Shown here: one piece after another, positions 39,258 through 47,890 of the stretch
How the letters are laid out: each line of letters starts with the position of its first letter
Numbering within the stretch: the first letter of the stretch is position 1
Source: Pseudomonas sp. IAC-BECa141
Lineage (GTDB): Bacteria > Pseudomonadota > Gammaproteobacteria > Pseudomonadales > Pseudomonadaceae
Reading direction: 5' to 3'
Assembly: GCF_020544405.1 (NCBI RefSeq)
Contig: NZ_CP065410.1
Location: forward strand, 5,609,501 to 5,673,500
DNA length: 64,000 bases
Position numbers and translations under genes: made by a program
Notes under the pieces: generated by a model
The model's database searches: none
What the model saw: the letters and a program-made list of their open reading frames with translations, nothing else
Told to the model about the DNA's origin: nothing

Positions 39258-39961
39258 GCCTGTTTTCGTGGATGCGCCCGGCCAGCCCCGTTGTGCCGGT
39301 CGACTTGCAACAACGCCTGACGAAACTCCCGGCCATCGGCGAACTGCGCGAATGCAGCCTGCGCGAACAGCGCTGGGTGGTACTGGATCTGGAAACCACC
39401 GGGCTGAACCTGAACAAGGATCGGGTGCTGTCGATCGGCGCGGTGGTGATCGAGGACGGTGCGATCGACTTCAGCCAGCAGTTCGAACGCACCCTGCAAT
39501 GTCGCGAGCTGAAACTCGGCCCGAGCGTGTTGATTCACGGCCTGGCCCCGAGCGCGATTGCCGCCGGCAGCGAGCCCTCCGAAGCTCTGGTCGAGTTGCT
39601 GGAGTTTATCGGCGACAGTCCGGTGCTGGCGTTTCACGCCTCGTTTGACCAGCACATGCTCGGCCGCGCATTGAAGGAACATCTGGGGCACAAGTTGCAG
39701 ACGGTGTTCCTCGATGTGGCGCAGATCGCTCCGCTGCTATGCCCGCAGGCACACATTCGCGAGGCGGGGCTGGACGAGTGGATCGACTGGTTCAAGCTCG
39801 AAGTGTTCGAGCGTCACCATGCAAGTGCCGATGCGCTGGCCACGGCGGAACTGGCGCTGATCCTGTTCAGCCGGGCACGCCAGCAGCAGATCCATAGCCC
39901 GCTGAATCTGCAGCAACGCCTGAGTCAGTGGAAACGCCGCCAACAGACTCATTCGTTCTGA
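39254..39961 (+). CDS. DEDDh 3'-5' exonuclease (DNA polymerase III epsilon-like)
   Basis: 235 residues. ExoI motif with Asp45 and Glu47 (VVLDLETTG), ExoII HASFDQHML and ExoIII HHASADALATA give a complete DEDDh active site. The protein is not the replicative DnaQ: it has an N-terminal extension and sits in an operon with the DUF294 protein (ATGA overlap). The same pairing is seen in many pseudomonads and suggests a shared role in nucleotide or RNA turnover. Confidence 0.87.
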   Translation: MSLFSWMRPASPVVPVDLQQRLTKLPAIGELRECSLREQRWVVLDLETTGLNLNKDRVLSIGAVVIEDGAIDFSQQFERTLQCRELKLGPSVLIHGLAPSAIAAGSEPSEALVELLEFIGDSPVLAFHASFDQHMLGRALKEHLGHKLQTVFLDVAQIAPLLCPQAHIREAGLDEWIDWFKLEVFERHHASADALATAELALILFSRARQQQIHSPLNLQQRLSQWKRRQQTHSF

Positions 39962-39964
39962 ATC

Positions 39965-39986
39965 CGGGTTGTCGCCCGACAACCCG
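39965..39986 (+). terminator. Hairpin after the exonuclease gene
   Basis: CGGGTTGTCG-CC-CGACAACCCG starts 3 bases past the stop. The stem is strong but no T run follows, so it is a weak or Rho-assisted terminator. Confidence 0.5.
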
Positions 39987-40028
39987 ACCGGTGGCCAATT
40001 GCTAACCATTCCCACCTCTGCCACAATC

Positions 40029-40047
40029 GCGAACAATTCTCGTTAGT
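40029..40047. promoter_or_regulatory. Possible Fur box before the ECF sigma gene
   Basis: GCGAACAATTCTCGTTAGT matches the 19-bp Fur consensus at about 11 positions. Iron-starvation sigma genes of this type are normally Fur-repressed, which supports a weak match. Confidence 0.35.
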
Positions 40048-40071
40048 TAACACTTCCCAGTCGGTGTCGTC

Positions 40072-40590
40072 GTGTCTTCAGCCCAAAGCCCTCACAGTGA
40101 GCTCGTCGGTGCGTTGTATCGCGACCACCGCGGCTGGCTGCTGGCCTGGCTGCGCCGCAACGTGGCTTGCCCGCAACGCGCCGAAGACCTGAGCCAGGAC
40201 ACCTTCGTGCGCCTGCTCGGCCGCGACGAGTTGCTGACGCCCCGCGAGCCCCGCGCGTTTCTAGTGGCAATCGCCAAAGGCCTGCTGTTCGACTACTTCC
40301 GCCGTGCAGCGTTGGAACAGGCGTATCTGGCCGAACTGATGCTGATCCCCGAGGGCGAACAGCCCTCTGTCGAAGAACAGCAACTGATCCTCGAAGACCT
40401 CAAGGCCATTGACCGCATGCTTGGCAAGCTGTCGACCAAGGCCCGCGCCGCTTTCCTCTATAACCGTATCGATGGCCTGACTCATGCCGAGATCGCCGAC
40501 AAACTCGGCGTGTCGGTCCCGCGCGTGCGCCAGTACCTGGCCCAGGGCATCCGCCAGTGCTACATCGCGCTGTACGGTGAGCCGACATGA
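40072..40590 (+). CDS. FecI-type ECF sigma factor
   Basis: 172 residues: region 2 (LYRDHRGWLLAWLRRN, then QRAEDLSQDTFVRLL) and region 4 (GLTHAEIADKLGVSVPRVRQYL). The start is GTG 40072. It is the first gene of a sigma/anti-sigma/receptor set and should direct transcription of the TonB-dependent receptor when the ferri-siderophore binds outside. The fecR start overlaps the stop (ATGA). A ferrichrome-type FiuI role is suggested by order only. Confidence 0.9.
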   Translation: MSSAQSPHSELVGALYRDHRGWLLAWLRRNVACPQRAEDLSQDTFVRLLGRDELLTPREPRAFLVAIAKGLLFDYFRRAALEQAYLAELMLIPEGEQPSVEEQQLILEDLKAIDRMLGKLSTKARAAFLYNRIDGLTHAEIADKLGVSVPRVRQYLAQGIRQCYIALYGEPT

Positions 40591-41558
40591 GCCCGGCCAG
40601 TTCCCGACCGGTTCCGGCCCATGTGCTGGACGCGGCGATTGCCTGGCAATTGACCCTCGATTCCAGCACGCCACTGGAGCGCGAAGAGTTCGCCAAATGG
40701 CACGCGGCCAACGAAGAACACGCACGCGCCTGGCGCCAGCTGGGCATGCTCGACCAGCGTTTGAGCGTGGCCAATGGCCCGGCGCGCAGCGCATTGCTGC
40801 AATCGCGCGAAGGCATTCGCCGTCGGGTGCGCAAGCTGGGCAGCGGGCTGGCCAGTGTTGTCGCGGTGATCGGTCTGGCGTTGTTTGCCGGCGAACGTTA
40901 TCTGCCGCTGGATTACTGGCTCGCCGACCAACGCACCGCCACCGGCGAACAGCGCACCGTGCGCCTGGCCGACGGCACCGTGCTCAACCTGAATACCCAC
41001 AGCGCGGTGGATGTCCGCTTCAATGAAAAGCAGCGGCTGATCGTGTTGCAGGAAGGCGAAATCCTCGTCGAAACCGGGCACGGCGATGCGCGGCCGTTCA
41101 TCGTTGAAACCGCCGAGGGCAGCATGCGCGCCCTGGGCACGCGGTTCCTGGTCAAGCGCGAAGACGCCGGCACCCGTCTGAGCGTGCTGCAATCAGCGGT
41201 CGCGGCGCATCCGCAATCCGATCCGAAGGAACAGATCCTGCGCGAAGGCCAGCAAGTGCTGATCCGCCACAACGGTCTGGATTCGGTGCTGGCGCTCAAC
41301 CCCGGCGCCGATGCCTGGACCCGCGGCATGCTGGTGGTGGACAACGCGCGCCTGGAAGACCTGGTGCATGAACTCGGTCGTTATCGTCGCGGCCATCTGG
41401 GTATTGCGCCGGACGTTGCCGACCTGCGCATCACCGGCAGCTTCCCCCTGCACGACACCGACAAGGCGCTGAACGCCTTGCTGCCGAGCCTGCCGGTGCA
41501 GATCGAGCAGCACACACCGTGGTGGGTGACCGTGGCCAAGGCTGATCCGAAGCCCTGA
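40587..41558 (+). CDS. FecR-family anti-sigma factor/regulator, inner membrane
   Basis: 323 residues. N-terminal cytoplasmic domain (HVLDAAIAWQLTLDSSTP; REEFAKWHAANEEHARAW) binds the sigma factor; one membrane segment lies near residues 88-108; the periplasmic FecR domain includes GEQRTVRLADGTVLNLNTHS. It passes the signal from the receptor's N-terminal domain to the sigma factor. Translationally coupled to the sigma gene. Confidence 0.9.
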   Translation: MSPASSRPVPAHVLDAAIAWQLTLDSSTPLEREEFAKWHAANEEHARAWRQLGMLDQRLSVANGPARSALLQSREGIRRRVRKLGSGLASVVAVIGLALFAGERYLPLDYWLADQRTATGEQRTVRLADGTVLNLNTHSAVDVRFNEKQRLIVLQEGEILVETGHGDARPFIVETAEGSMRALGTRFLVKREDAGTRLSVLQSAVAAHPQSDPKEQILREGQQVLIRHNGLDSVLALNPGADAWTRGMLVVDNARLEDLVHELGRYRRGHLGIAPDVADLRITGSFPLHDTDKALNALLPSLPVQIEQHTPWWVTVAKADPKP

Positions 41559-41720
41559 CACCACCGCGTTGCCTGCTCGCCCCCATGAAAACGGACTTTC
41601 TGCTGACTCGCGCAGCGATGCCGTTCGTTAATCGAAATTATTTTCATCCAGCCCTATCACTTTTCGAATCTCGTCCGGCACACAGGCAATTGAGAAATAT
41701 TTCCATTCAGGAGCCGCCGT

Positions 41721-44159
41721 ATGTCCCGTTCGCTAGACACCTTGTTGCGCCCCAGTTTGCTGGCGGTCGCCATCGCCCTTTGCACCCCGCTGGCCAGCAG
41801 CCAACTGATCGCCGCTGAACAGGCGTCGAGCGTGCGCGCCTACAACCTGCCGGCGGCACCGCTGTCGACCACCCTGAACCAGATCGCCAGCCAGGGCGGC
41901 CTCACCCTGTCGCTGAACCCCTCGCTGGCGGCGGGCAAGACCTCGGCGCCAGTCAATGGCCAATATGACGCGGCCGGCGCCCTGCGCGCGGCCCTGCGTG
42001 GCACCGGTCTGCAACTGGAACAGAGCAGCGCCGGTACTTACACCCTGGTCGCCGTGCCGGAAGGCGTGATGGCTCTGCCGGAAACCTCGGTGATCGGCGT
42101 GGAAAACTATGAAAGCGCCTGGGGCCCGGTCGAAGGCTACACCGCCACTCGCACCGCCGCCGGCACCAAGACCGACACCGCGCTGGTCGAGGCGCCGCGT
42201 TCGATTTCGGTCGCCACTCGCCAGCAAATGGAAGACCGTGGCGTGCACAGCCTCGATGACGCCGTGCGCTACATGCCGGGCATCACCGCCAGCAGCTACG
42301 GCAGCGACACCCGGATCGACTGGCTGCGCGTGCGCGGTTTCGAACCGACCCAATTCCTCGACGGCCTGCCGCTGCCTCGCGGCATTTATGCCAACCCGAA
42401 ACCGGAAACCTGGAACCTCGACCGCCTCGCCCTGCTGCGCGGCCCGGCTTCTTCGGTATACGGCCAGACTCCGCCGGGCGGTCTGCTGGACATGGTCAGC
42501 CGTCGTCCAAGCGATGTGCAAAGCAGCGAAATCCAGTTGCAGTACGGCAGCGACAACCACCGTCAGATCAACTTCGCCAGCACCGGCAAGATCGACGACG
42601 CCGGTCAGTTCCTGTATGGCATCAGCGGCGTGGTGCGTGACAGCGACACACAGATCGACCACATCGAAAACAAGCGCTACAACATCGCCCCGAGCCTGAC
42701 CTGGAACATCGACGAAGACACCAGGCTGACCTTGCTCTCGCAGTTCACCCGCGACGATACCGGCGTCACCAGCCAGTTCTACCCGATCCAGGGCACCAAG
42801 ATCGACATGCCGTTCGGCAAGATCTCCCATCACAAGAACCTGGGCGATCCTGACTACGACTTCTACGACCGCACTTACTACGCGCTCGGCTATGCCTTCG
42901 AACACCGCATCAACGACGTTTGGCAGTTCAAACAGAATCTGCGTTACACCAAGTCCGACCTGTCGTTCCAGACGGTGACCGTCAACAGCTACAACCCATC
43001 CTTCGCCGGCTTCACCGTCGACGATCAGGGCAATGTCGGTCGCGGTACCACCAACGTCGATGAGGACATCAGCCAGTTCGCCGTGGACAACAACTTCCAG
43101 GCGGACTTCGCCACCGGCGATATCCGTCACACCTTGCTGCTCGGTCTCGACCATCAGCGCAGCAACGACAACTACACCTCGATCTTCGGCTCCGCACCGG
43201 ACATCAACGTCAACAACCCGGTCTACGGCCAGACGATCATTCGTCCACCGCGCTCCTCGGCGTTCTATGACTACAACCAGAAAACCTACCAGAGCGGCCT
43301 CTACGTGCAGGACCAGATGGCCCTGGACCAGTGGCGCCTGACCTTGGGTGGCCGCGAAGACTGGGTGCACACCAGCACCAGGTTCTTCAACAAGGGCGAC
43401 GCCACCAACACCCAGCGTGACAAGGCGTTCAGCGGTAACGCGGCGATCAGCTATGTGTTCGACTCGGGTTTCGTGCCGTACCTGTCGTACGCCGAATCCT
43501 TCCAGCCAACCAGCGGCGCCGATGCCACTGCCACCGACTCGTTCAAGCCGACCGAGGGCAAGCAGTGGGAACTGGGTATCAAGTACCAGCCACCGGGCAG
43601 CAAGACTCTGCTCAGCGCAGCGGTGTATGACCTGACCCAGAAGAACGTCTCGGTCAACTCAATCGTCAACAACGTGACCATCACCAGCCAGACCGGTGAA
43701 GTGAAAGTCAAAGGCCTGGAGCTGGAAGCCGTCTCCGACGTTACCGATAACCTGAAAGTCATCGCCGCCTACACCCTGGCCAAATCCGAAGTGCAGAAAG
43801 GTGTCGACAAGGGCAACCGTCTGCAACTGATGCCGAACCAGCAAGCCTCGCTGTGGACCGACTACACCTGGCACAGCGGCGTGCTCGACGGCTTCGGCAT
43901 CGGCGGCGGTGTGCGCTACACCGGCAACACCTACGGCGACAAGGCCAACACCTGGCTGGGCAAGGCGGACGCCTACACCGTGTTCGACGCCGCTGTGCAT
44001 TACGACCTCGGCCGTCTGGACAACAGCCTCAAAGGCGCGTCGCTGGCACTCAACGCGACCAACCTGTTCGACAAGGACTACATCTCCACCTGCGACGGCT
44101 TCTATTGCTACTACGGTGACCAGCGCAGCGTCATCGCCAGCGCCACCTACAAGTGGTAA
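41721..44159 (+). CDS. TonB-dependent siderophore receptor with signalling (STN) domain
   Basis: 812 residues: signal peptide (to about residue 32), STN signalling domain (~40-115, AYNLPAAPLSTTLNQIASQG), plug (~145-255, IDWLRVRGFEPTQFLDG) and beta-barrel ending in aromatic KW. The STN domain fits the FecI/FecR pair just upstream, so the receptor senses its own substrate. Overall resemblance is to ferrichrome/hydroxamate receptors (FiuA/FhuA type); the exact siderophore is not provable here. An ECF promoter is expected in 41559-41720. Confidence 0.9.
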   Translation: MSRSLDTLLRPSLLAVAIALCTPLASSQLIAAEQASSVRAYNLPAAPLSTTLNQIASQGGLTLSLNPSLAAGKTSAPVNGQYDAAGALRAALRGTGLQLEQSSAGTYTLVAVPEGVMALPETSVIGVENYESAWGPVEGYTATRTAAGTKTDTALVEAPRSISVATRQQMEDRGVHSLDDAVRYMPGITASSYGSDTRIDWLRVRGFEPTQFLDGLPLPRGIYANPKPETWNLDRLALLRGPASSVYGQTPPGGLLDMVSRRPSDVQSSEIQLQYGSDNHRQINFASTGKIDDAGQFLYGISGVVRDSDTQIDHIENKRYNIAPSLTWNIDEDTRLTLLSQFTRDDTGVTSQFYPIQGTKIDMPFGKISHHKNLGDPDYDFYDRTYYALGYAFEHRINDVWQFKQNLRYTKSDLSFQTVTVNSYNPSFAGFTVDDQGNVGRGTTNVDEDISQFAVDNNFQADFATGDIRHTLLLGLDHQRSNDNYTSIFGSAPDINVNNPVYGQTIIRPPRSSAFYDYNQKTYQSGLYVQDQMALDQWRLTLGGREDWVHTSTRFFNKGDATNTQRDKAFSGNAAISYVFDSGFVPYLSYAESFQPTSGADATATDSFKPTEGKQWELGIKYQPPGSKTLLSAAVYDLTQKNVSVNSIVNNVTITSQTGEVKVKGLELEAVSDVTDNLKVIAAYTLAKSEVQKGVDKGNRLQLMPNQQASLWTDYTWHSGVLDGFGIGGGVRYTGNTYGDKANTWLGKADAYTVFDAAVHYDLGRLDNSLKGASLALNATNLFDKDYISTCDGFYCYYGDQRSVIASATYKW

Positions 44160-44186
44160 GCGCCTGAGCTGAAACAGGCCCTGCAA

Positions 44187-44221
44187 CCAGGCCGTTCCTC
44201 GTGGACGGCCTGGGTGTTTTT
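44187..44221 (+). terminator. Terminator/attenuator between receptor and PepSY gene
   Basis: CCAGGCCGT and ACGGCCTGG pair around a 9-base loop and T5 follows. The next ribosome site GAAGG begins at once, so some read-through may feed the PepSY gene at a lower level than the receptor. Confidence 0.7.
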
Positions 44222-44233
44222 GAAGGTCATGAA

Positions 44234-45364
44234 ATGAAAAGTAAAACAATCCGTCGCTGGTCCTTCGTCCACACCTGGACCAGCCTCATTTGCACCGTGT
44301 TTTTGCTGCTGTTGGCCCTGACCGGCCTGCCGCTGATTTTCCATCACGAAATCGACCACCTGTTGGGCGATGCGCCCGAGTTGCGGGTGATGCCGGCGGG
44401 AACGCCGCATCTGAACCTGGCGCAACTGGTCGAAGCGGCGGAGAAGCATCGGCCCGGTGAAGTCGTACAGTATTTCGGCTTCGAAGACGACGAGCCGAAT
44501 GCAGTGCTGACCATCATGGCCAAGACCGCCGGCACCGAGCCCAACGCCTCGCACACCTTCATGCTCGATGCGCGTACCGGCGAAGCGCTGGAGATGCCAT
44601 CGGCCAACGGGGGGTTGATGCTGTTCATCCTGCGTCTGCACGTCGACATGTTCGCCGGGCTGCCGGGCAAGCTGCTGCTGGCGTTCATGGGCTTGCTGTT
44701 CGTAGTTGCGATCGTGTCCGGAACGGTGTTGTACCTGCCGTTCATGCGCCGTTTGAAGTTCGGCACGGTGCGCCAGGACAAATCCACCCGCCTGCGCTGG
44801 CTCGACCTGCACAACCTGATCGGCGTGGTGACCCTGACCTGGGCGCTGGTGGTGGGTGTGACCGGCGTGATCAGCGCTTGCGCCGATCTGCTGATCGCCG
44901 CATGGCGTGCCGATGCGCTGACCACCCTGATCGCGCCCTACCGCGATGCCCCGCCGCTGACGCAACTGGCCCCGGCCACCCGGGTGCTGGACATCGCCGC
45001 AAGCGTCACACCGGAGATGAAGCCGGACTTCATCGCATTCCCCGGCACCCGCTTCTCCAGCGAGCACCATTACTCGGTGTTCATGAAAGGCGGCACTCAC
45101 CTGACCTCGCACCTGCTGACCCCGGTACTGATCGACGCCAGCACCCTGCAAGTCACGGCGGTGGCAGAACGACCGTGGTACATGGACGCCATGGGCATGT
45201 CGCAGCCGCTGCACTTCGGTGACTACGGTGGCATGCCGATGAAAATCCTCTGGGCCACGCTGGACGTGCTGACCATCATCGTCCTCGCCAGTGGCGTGTA
45301 TTTGTGGGTGGTACGGCGCAAGGCTGCGAAACCGGTACTGGAAGCGGCGGAGGCCTCTGCATGA
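44234..45364 (+). CDS. PepSY-domain inner membrane protein, probable siderophore-iron reductase
   Basis: 376 residues with an N-terminal membrane helix (FVHTWTSLICTVFLLLLALT), two or three further helices and conserved histidines (HTW, HHEID, DLHNLIG) typical of PepSY-associated membrane proteins. Such proteins next to ferri-siderophore receptors (FsrB/PiuB/FoxB types) are thought to release iron by reduction. Start 44234 follows GAAGG. The 59-residue gene downstream overlaps its stop. Confidence 0.82.
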   Translation: MKSKTIRRWSFVHTWTSLICTVFLLLLALTGLPLIFHHEIDHLLGDAPELRVMPAGTPHLNLAQLVEAAEKHRPGEVVQYFGFEDDEPNAVLTIMAKTAGTEPNASHTFMLDARTGEALEMPSANGGLMLFILRLHVDMFAGLPGKLLLAFMGLLFVVAIVSGTVLYLPFMRRLKFGTVRQDKSTRLRWLDLHNLIGVVTLTWALVVGVTGVISACADLLIAAWRADALTTLIAPYRDAPPLTQLAPATRVLDIAASVTPEMKPDFIAFPGTRFSSEHHYSVFMKGGTHLTSHLLTPVLIDASTLQVTAVAERPWYMDAMGMSQPLHFGDYGGMPMKILWATLDVLTIIVLASGVYLWVVRRKAAKPVLEAAEASA

Positions 45365-45540
45365 AGCCGCGTCAGTCGAATTTCTGGAAGGTCTTCAGCA
45401 CGCCGCTGGTGATCGCGCTGCTGAGTGCGGCGGGCCTGTTCGCGGCGCTGCTGGGCGACGGGATCTGGGATGGCTTGAGCTGGATTGGCCTGGGCGTTCC
45501 GGCCGCCATTGCCCTGCGCGGATTGCTGCAACGTCGCTGA
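45361..45540 (+). CDS. Small membrane protein coupled to the PepSY gene
   Basis: 59 residues: a basic start (MKPRQSNFWKVF), two hydrophobic stretches (PLVIALLSAAGLFAALLG and IGLGVPAAIALRGLL) with a WDGLSW loop between. It overlaps the PepSY gene by 4 bases, so the products are made together and it may be a helper subunit of the reductase. I do not recognise a named family. Confidence 0.78.
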   Translation: MKPRQSNFWKVFSTPLVIALLSAAGLFAALLGDGIWDGLSWIGLGVPAAIALRGLLQRR

Positions 45541-45605
45541 ACGGCTTGAGCCTGACGGGCAACGCGCTATGCTGCCCGTCATTGCCCCTGACCGAGACCC
45601 TGCCG

Positions 45606-46235
45606 ATGTCCGCTCCCAGCATGACCCTGTTCCACAACACCCTGTCCCCGTTCGTGCGCAAAGTCATGGTGCTGCTGCACGAGACCGGCCAGCAGGATCG
45701 CGTCGCGCTGCAGGACTGCGTGCTCAGCCCTGTCAGCCCGGACGCCACCCTCAACGAAGACAACCCGCTGGGCAAGATCCCGGCCCTGCGCCTGGCCGAC
45801 GGCAACGTCATCCATGACAGTCGGGTGATCCTCGATTACCTCGACCACCAGCACGTCGGCAACCCGTTGATCCCCCGCGACGGCTCGGCCCGCTGGCGGC
45901 GCCTGACCCTGGCCTCGATGGCCGACGGGATCATGGACGCCTCGGTCATGGTGCGTTACGAGCAAGCGCTGCGTGCCCCGGAAAAACACTGGGACGAATG
46001 GCTCGAGGCCCAGCGCGAGAAAATCCGCCGCGCCCTCGCCCTGCTGGAGCGCGACGCGATTGCCGAGCTGACCTGCCACTTCGACGTCGCCTCGATCAGC
46101 GTGGCCTGTGCACTGGGTTATCTGGATCTGCGCTTCCCGGATCTGGGCTGGCGTGAAGCCAACCCGCAACTGGCCAACTGGTTCTTTGAAGTGAGCCAGC
46201 GGCCGTCGATGATTGCGACCATGCCGAAAGTCTAG
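45606..46235 (+). CDS. Glutathione S-transferase family protein
   Basis: 209 residues. N-terminal thioredoxin-like domain (LFHNTLSPFVRKVMVLLHET; the cis-Pro loop NPLGKIPAL; glutathione contact at DSRVILDYL) and a C-terminal helical domain. The class is close to bacterial YibF/YfcG-like proteins. Substrate unknown; cytoplasmic. The 65-base gap upstream holds a hairpin (TGACGGGCA/TGCCCGTCA) that separates it from the iron genes. Confidence 0.88.
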   Translation: MSAPSMTLFHNTLSPFVRKVMVLLHETGQQDRVALQDCVLSPVSPDATLNEDNPLGKIPALRLADGNVIHDSRVILDYLDHQHVGNPLIPRDGSARWRRLTLASMADGIMDASVMVRYEQALRAPEKHWDEWLEAQREKIRRALALLERDAIAELTCHFDVASISVACALGYLDLRFPDLGWREANPQLANWFFEVSQRPSMIATMPKV

Positions 46236-46251
46236 GCCGACTGTTCCGACC

Positions 46252-46347
46252 CCTTCGCGAGCAAGCTCGCTCCCACACTGGTCCTGGATGCGACGGAGCA
46301 ATCTGAAGCACCACCCTTCCTGTGGGAGCGAGCTTGCTCGCGAATGC
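46252..46347. repeat. REP pair (REPIN) between GST and creD genes
   Basis: CGCGAGCAAGCTCGCTCCCAC near 46257 and TGTGGGAGCGAGCTTGCTCG at 46321 are inverted copies about 40 bases apart, between convergent genes. Confidence 0.92.
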
Positions 46348-46437
46348 ACCAGCGCGGTCCAACTGGCAGAAACCCGATAATCCGCGTCATCAACACCTCG
46401 GCCTCCCGCTGCTCCTCACGCAAGCCCACAAACCGGC

Positions 46438-47808
46438 TCATTGCACCGCTCCGATATCGAATTCCAGCGGTTTGGCCGGTTTCTGCCCGATCCCGTACCA
46501 GTCCAGATTACGGGTCAGCACCATGAACACACCGAGCAGACCAAACAGCAGCAACGAGCCCATCAGCAGCGCGTAATCCTCGGCACTCAGCAGGCCATAG
46601 AGCAAGCCGTACAACGCCGCCAACCCCGCCGAAAAACTCAAGCCATGCCGCACGCTGCGCAGTACGTGGCAGACATAGAAGCCGATCAACAACACACAAC
46701 CGCTGGCTGACAACAGATACGCCAGGGCAAATCCGATGTGCTCGGACAACGACAGCAACAACAGATAAAAGAACGCCAGCGCTACACCTACCAACGCGTA
46801 CTGCACCGGGTGCACCGCCAGGCTTTTCAGCACTTCGAACAGGAAGAAACCGGCGAACGTCAGGACGATGAACAGCAACGCATATTTGATCGCCCGGTCA
46901 CTCTTCAGATATTGATCCACCGGATCGATGAAGCTCACGCCGAAACTGCGCCCGTTGAACGCCTCGCAATCATTGCCCGACACGCAACGGCTCATCGCTT
47001 CTTGCAAGTTGGTGGAGAAAAACGAGGTCTGCCAATCGGCGGTGAACCCCTGATCCGTGATCTCGCGCCTGGCCGGGAGGAAGTTGCCGATGAAGCTTGG
47101 GTGCGGCCAGTTGGCAGCGAGGTTAACCCGGCTGGTCTTGCCCACCGGCAGCACCTGCAACGAGCCGGTGCCTTGCAGGCGCAGGTCGAAACCGAAGGCC
47201 AGTTCCGTGGTCTTGCCGGTGTCCAGCGCCGGCAGCGTCACTTGCACCCCCTCGCCCAGCCAGCCGACCTGAGTGCCGGGCACGAAGTCCAGGCGTTGCG
47301 CACCCAGTTCCAGCTTCAGCGCGTTTTCGATCCCGCGAATGTCGCTGATACCGACCGCCAGGAATGGCGCATCGAAGGTGTAATCGACGAAGTCTTCCTT
47401 GATCCCCAACTGCGCCGGCAGCGAGAAATGCCCGCTGATACGGTTGTCGGCATGGAACAGCCGCGCTTCGTAAATGCCCCGGGCGCGCAGTTCGGTCTGC
47501 ACCTGGCCGTCGAGCTCAAAACGCTCCGGCAGGAAATACAGGCGCCCACGTTCTTCGCCGATTTCCTGGTATCGCTCGTCGCTCTTCTCTTTGGTCTTCC
47601 AGGTGCGCACCACTTTGCGATACGGCACAACCATCACCGGCCCGCTGAGTTGCTGGCTGTAGCTCGAGCTTCTGGCGATGTCTTCCAGCACACCGTCACG
47701 CAGTTGCTGGCGATCATCGATGATGCCGTCGATCATCAGCAGCGGCACCAGCAACACCAGGATCAGCAGGGCAATGGCCCCGAGTTTTATCGTCAGACTT
47801 TTGTTCAT
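46438..47808 (-). CDS. creD: CreD inner membrane protein
   Basis: 456 residues: an N-terminal membrane helix (KLGAIALLILVLLVPLLMI), a large periplasmic region and about five or six helices at the C-terminus. This is the CreD layout. CreD is the main product induced by CreBC and affects envelope integrity and biofilm in P. aeruginosa. Start 47808 follows GGGAGAG; the longer frame to 47949 crosses the operator and the end of creC. Four 11-bp repeats lie in front. Confidence 0.9.
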   Translation of the reverse strand: MNKSLTIKLGAIALLILVLLVPLLMIDGIIDDRQQLRDGVLEDIARSSSYSQQLSGPVMVVPYRKVVRTWKTKEKSDERYQEIGEERGRLYFLPERFELDGQVQTELRARGIYEARLFHADNRISGHFSLPAQLGIKEDFVDYTFDAPFLAVGISDIRGIENALKLELGAQRLDFVPGTQVGWLGEGVQVTLPALDTGKTTELAFGFDLRLQGTGSLQVLPVGKTSRVNLAANWPHPSFIGNFLPARREITDQGFTADWQTSFFSTNLQEAMSRCVSGNDCEAFNGRSFGVSFIDPVDQYLKSDRAIKYALLFIVLTFAGFFLFEVLKSLAVHPVQYALVGVALAFFYLLLLSLSEHIGFALAYLLSASGCVLLIGFYVCHVLRSVRHGLSFSAGLAALYGLLYGLLSAEDYALLMGSLLLFGLLGVFMVLTRNLDWYGIGQKPAKPLEFDIGAVQ

Positions 47809-47849
47809 GGGACTCTCCCTGTTTCGATGGGCAGAGTCTGCAAAGGGGA

Positions 47850-47889
47850 TGTGGGGGTTTTGTGGGAGGAATGTGGAGTTTGTGTGGAG
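47850..47889 (-). promoter_or_regulatory. Four 11-bp-phased direct repeats before creD, candidate CreB operator
   Basis: On the plus strand TGTGG starts at 47850, 47861, 47872 and 47883, exactly 11 bases apart. In creD orientation they read CTCCACA, CTCCACA, TCCCACA, CCCCACA. The known cre/blr tag is TTCAC-N6-TTCAC, also an 11-bp direct repeat. They fill the space between the creC stop and the creD leader. Confidence 0.7.
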
Positions 47890-47890
47890 A

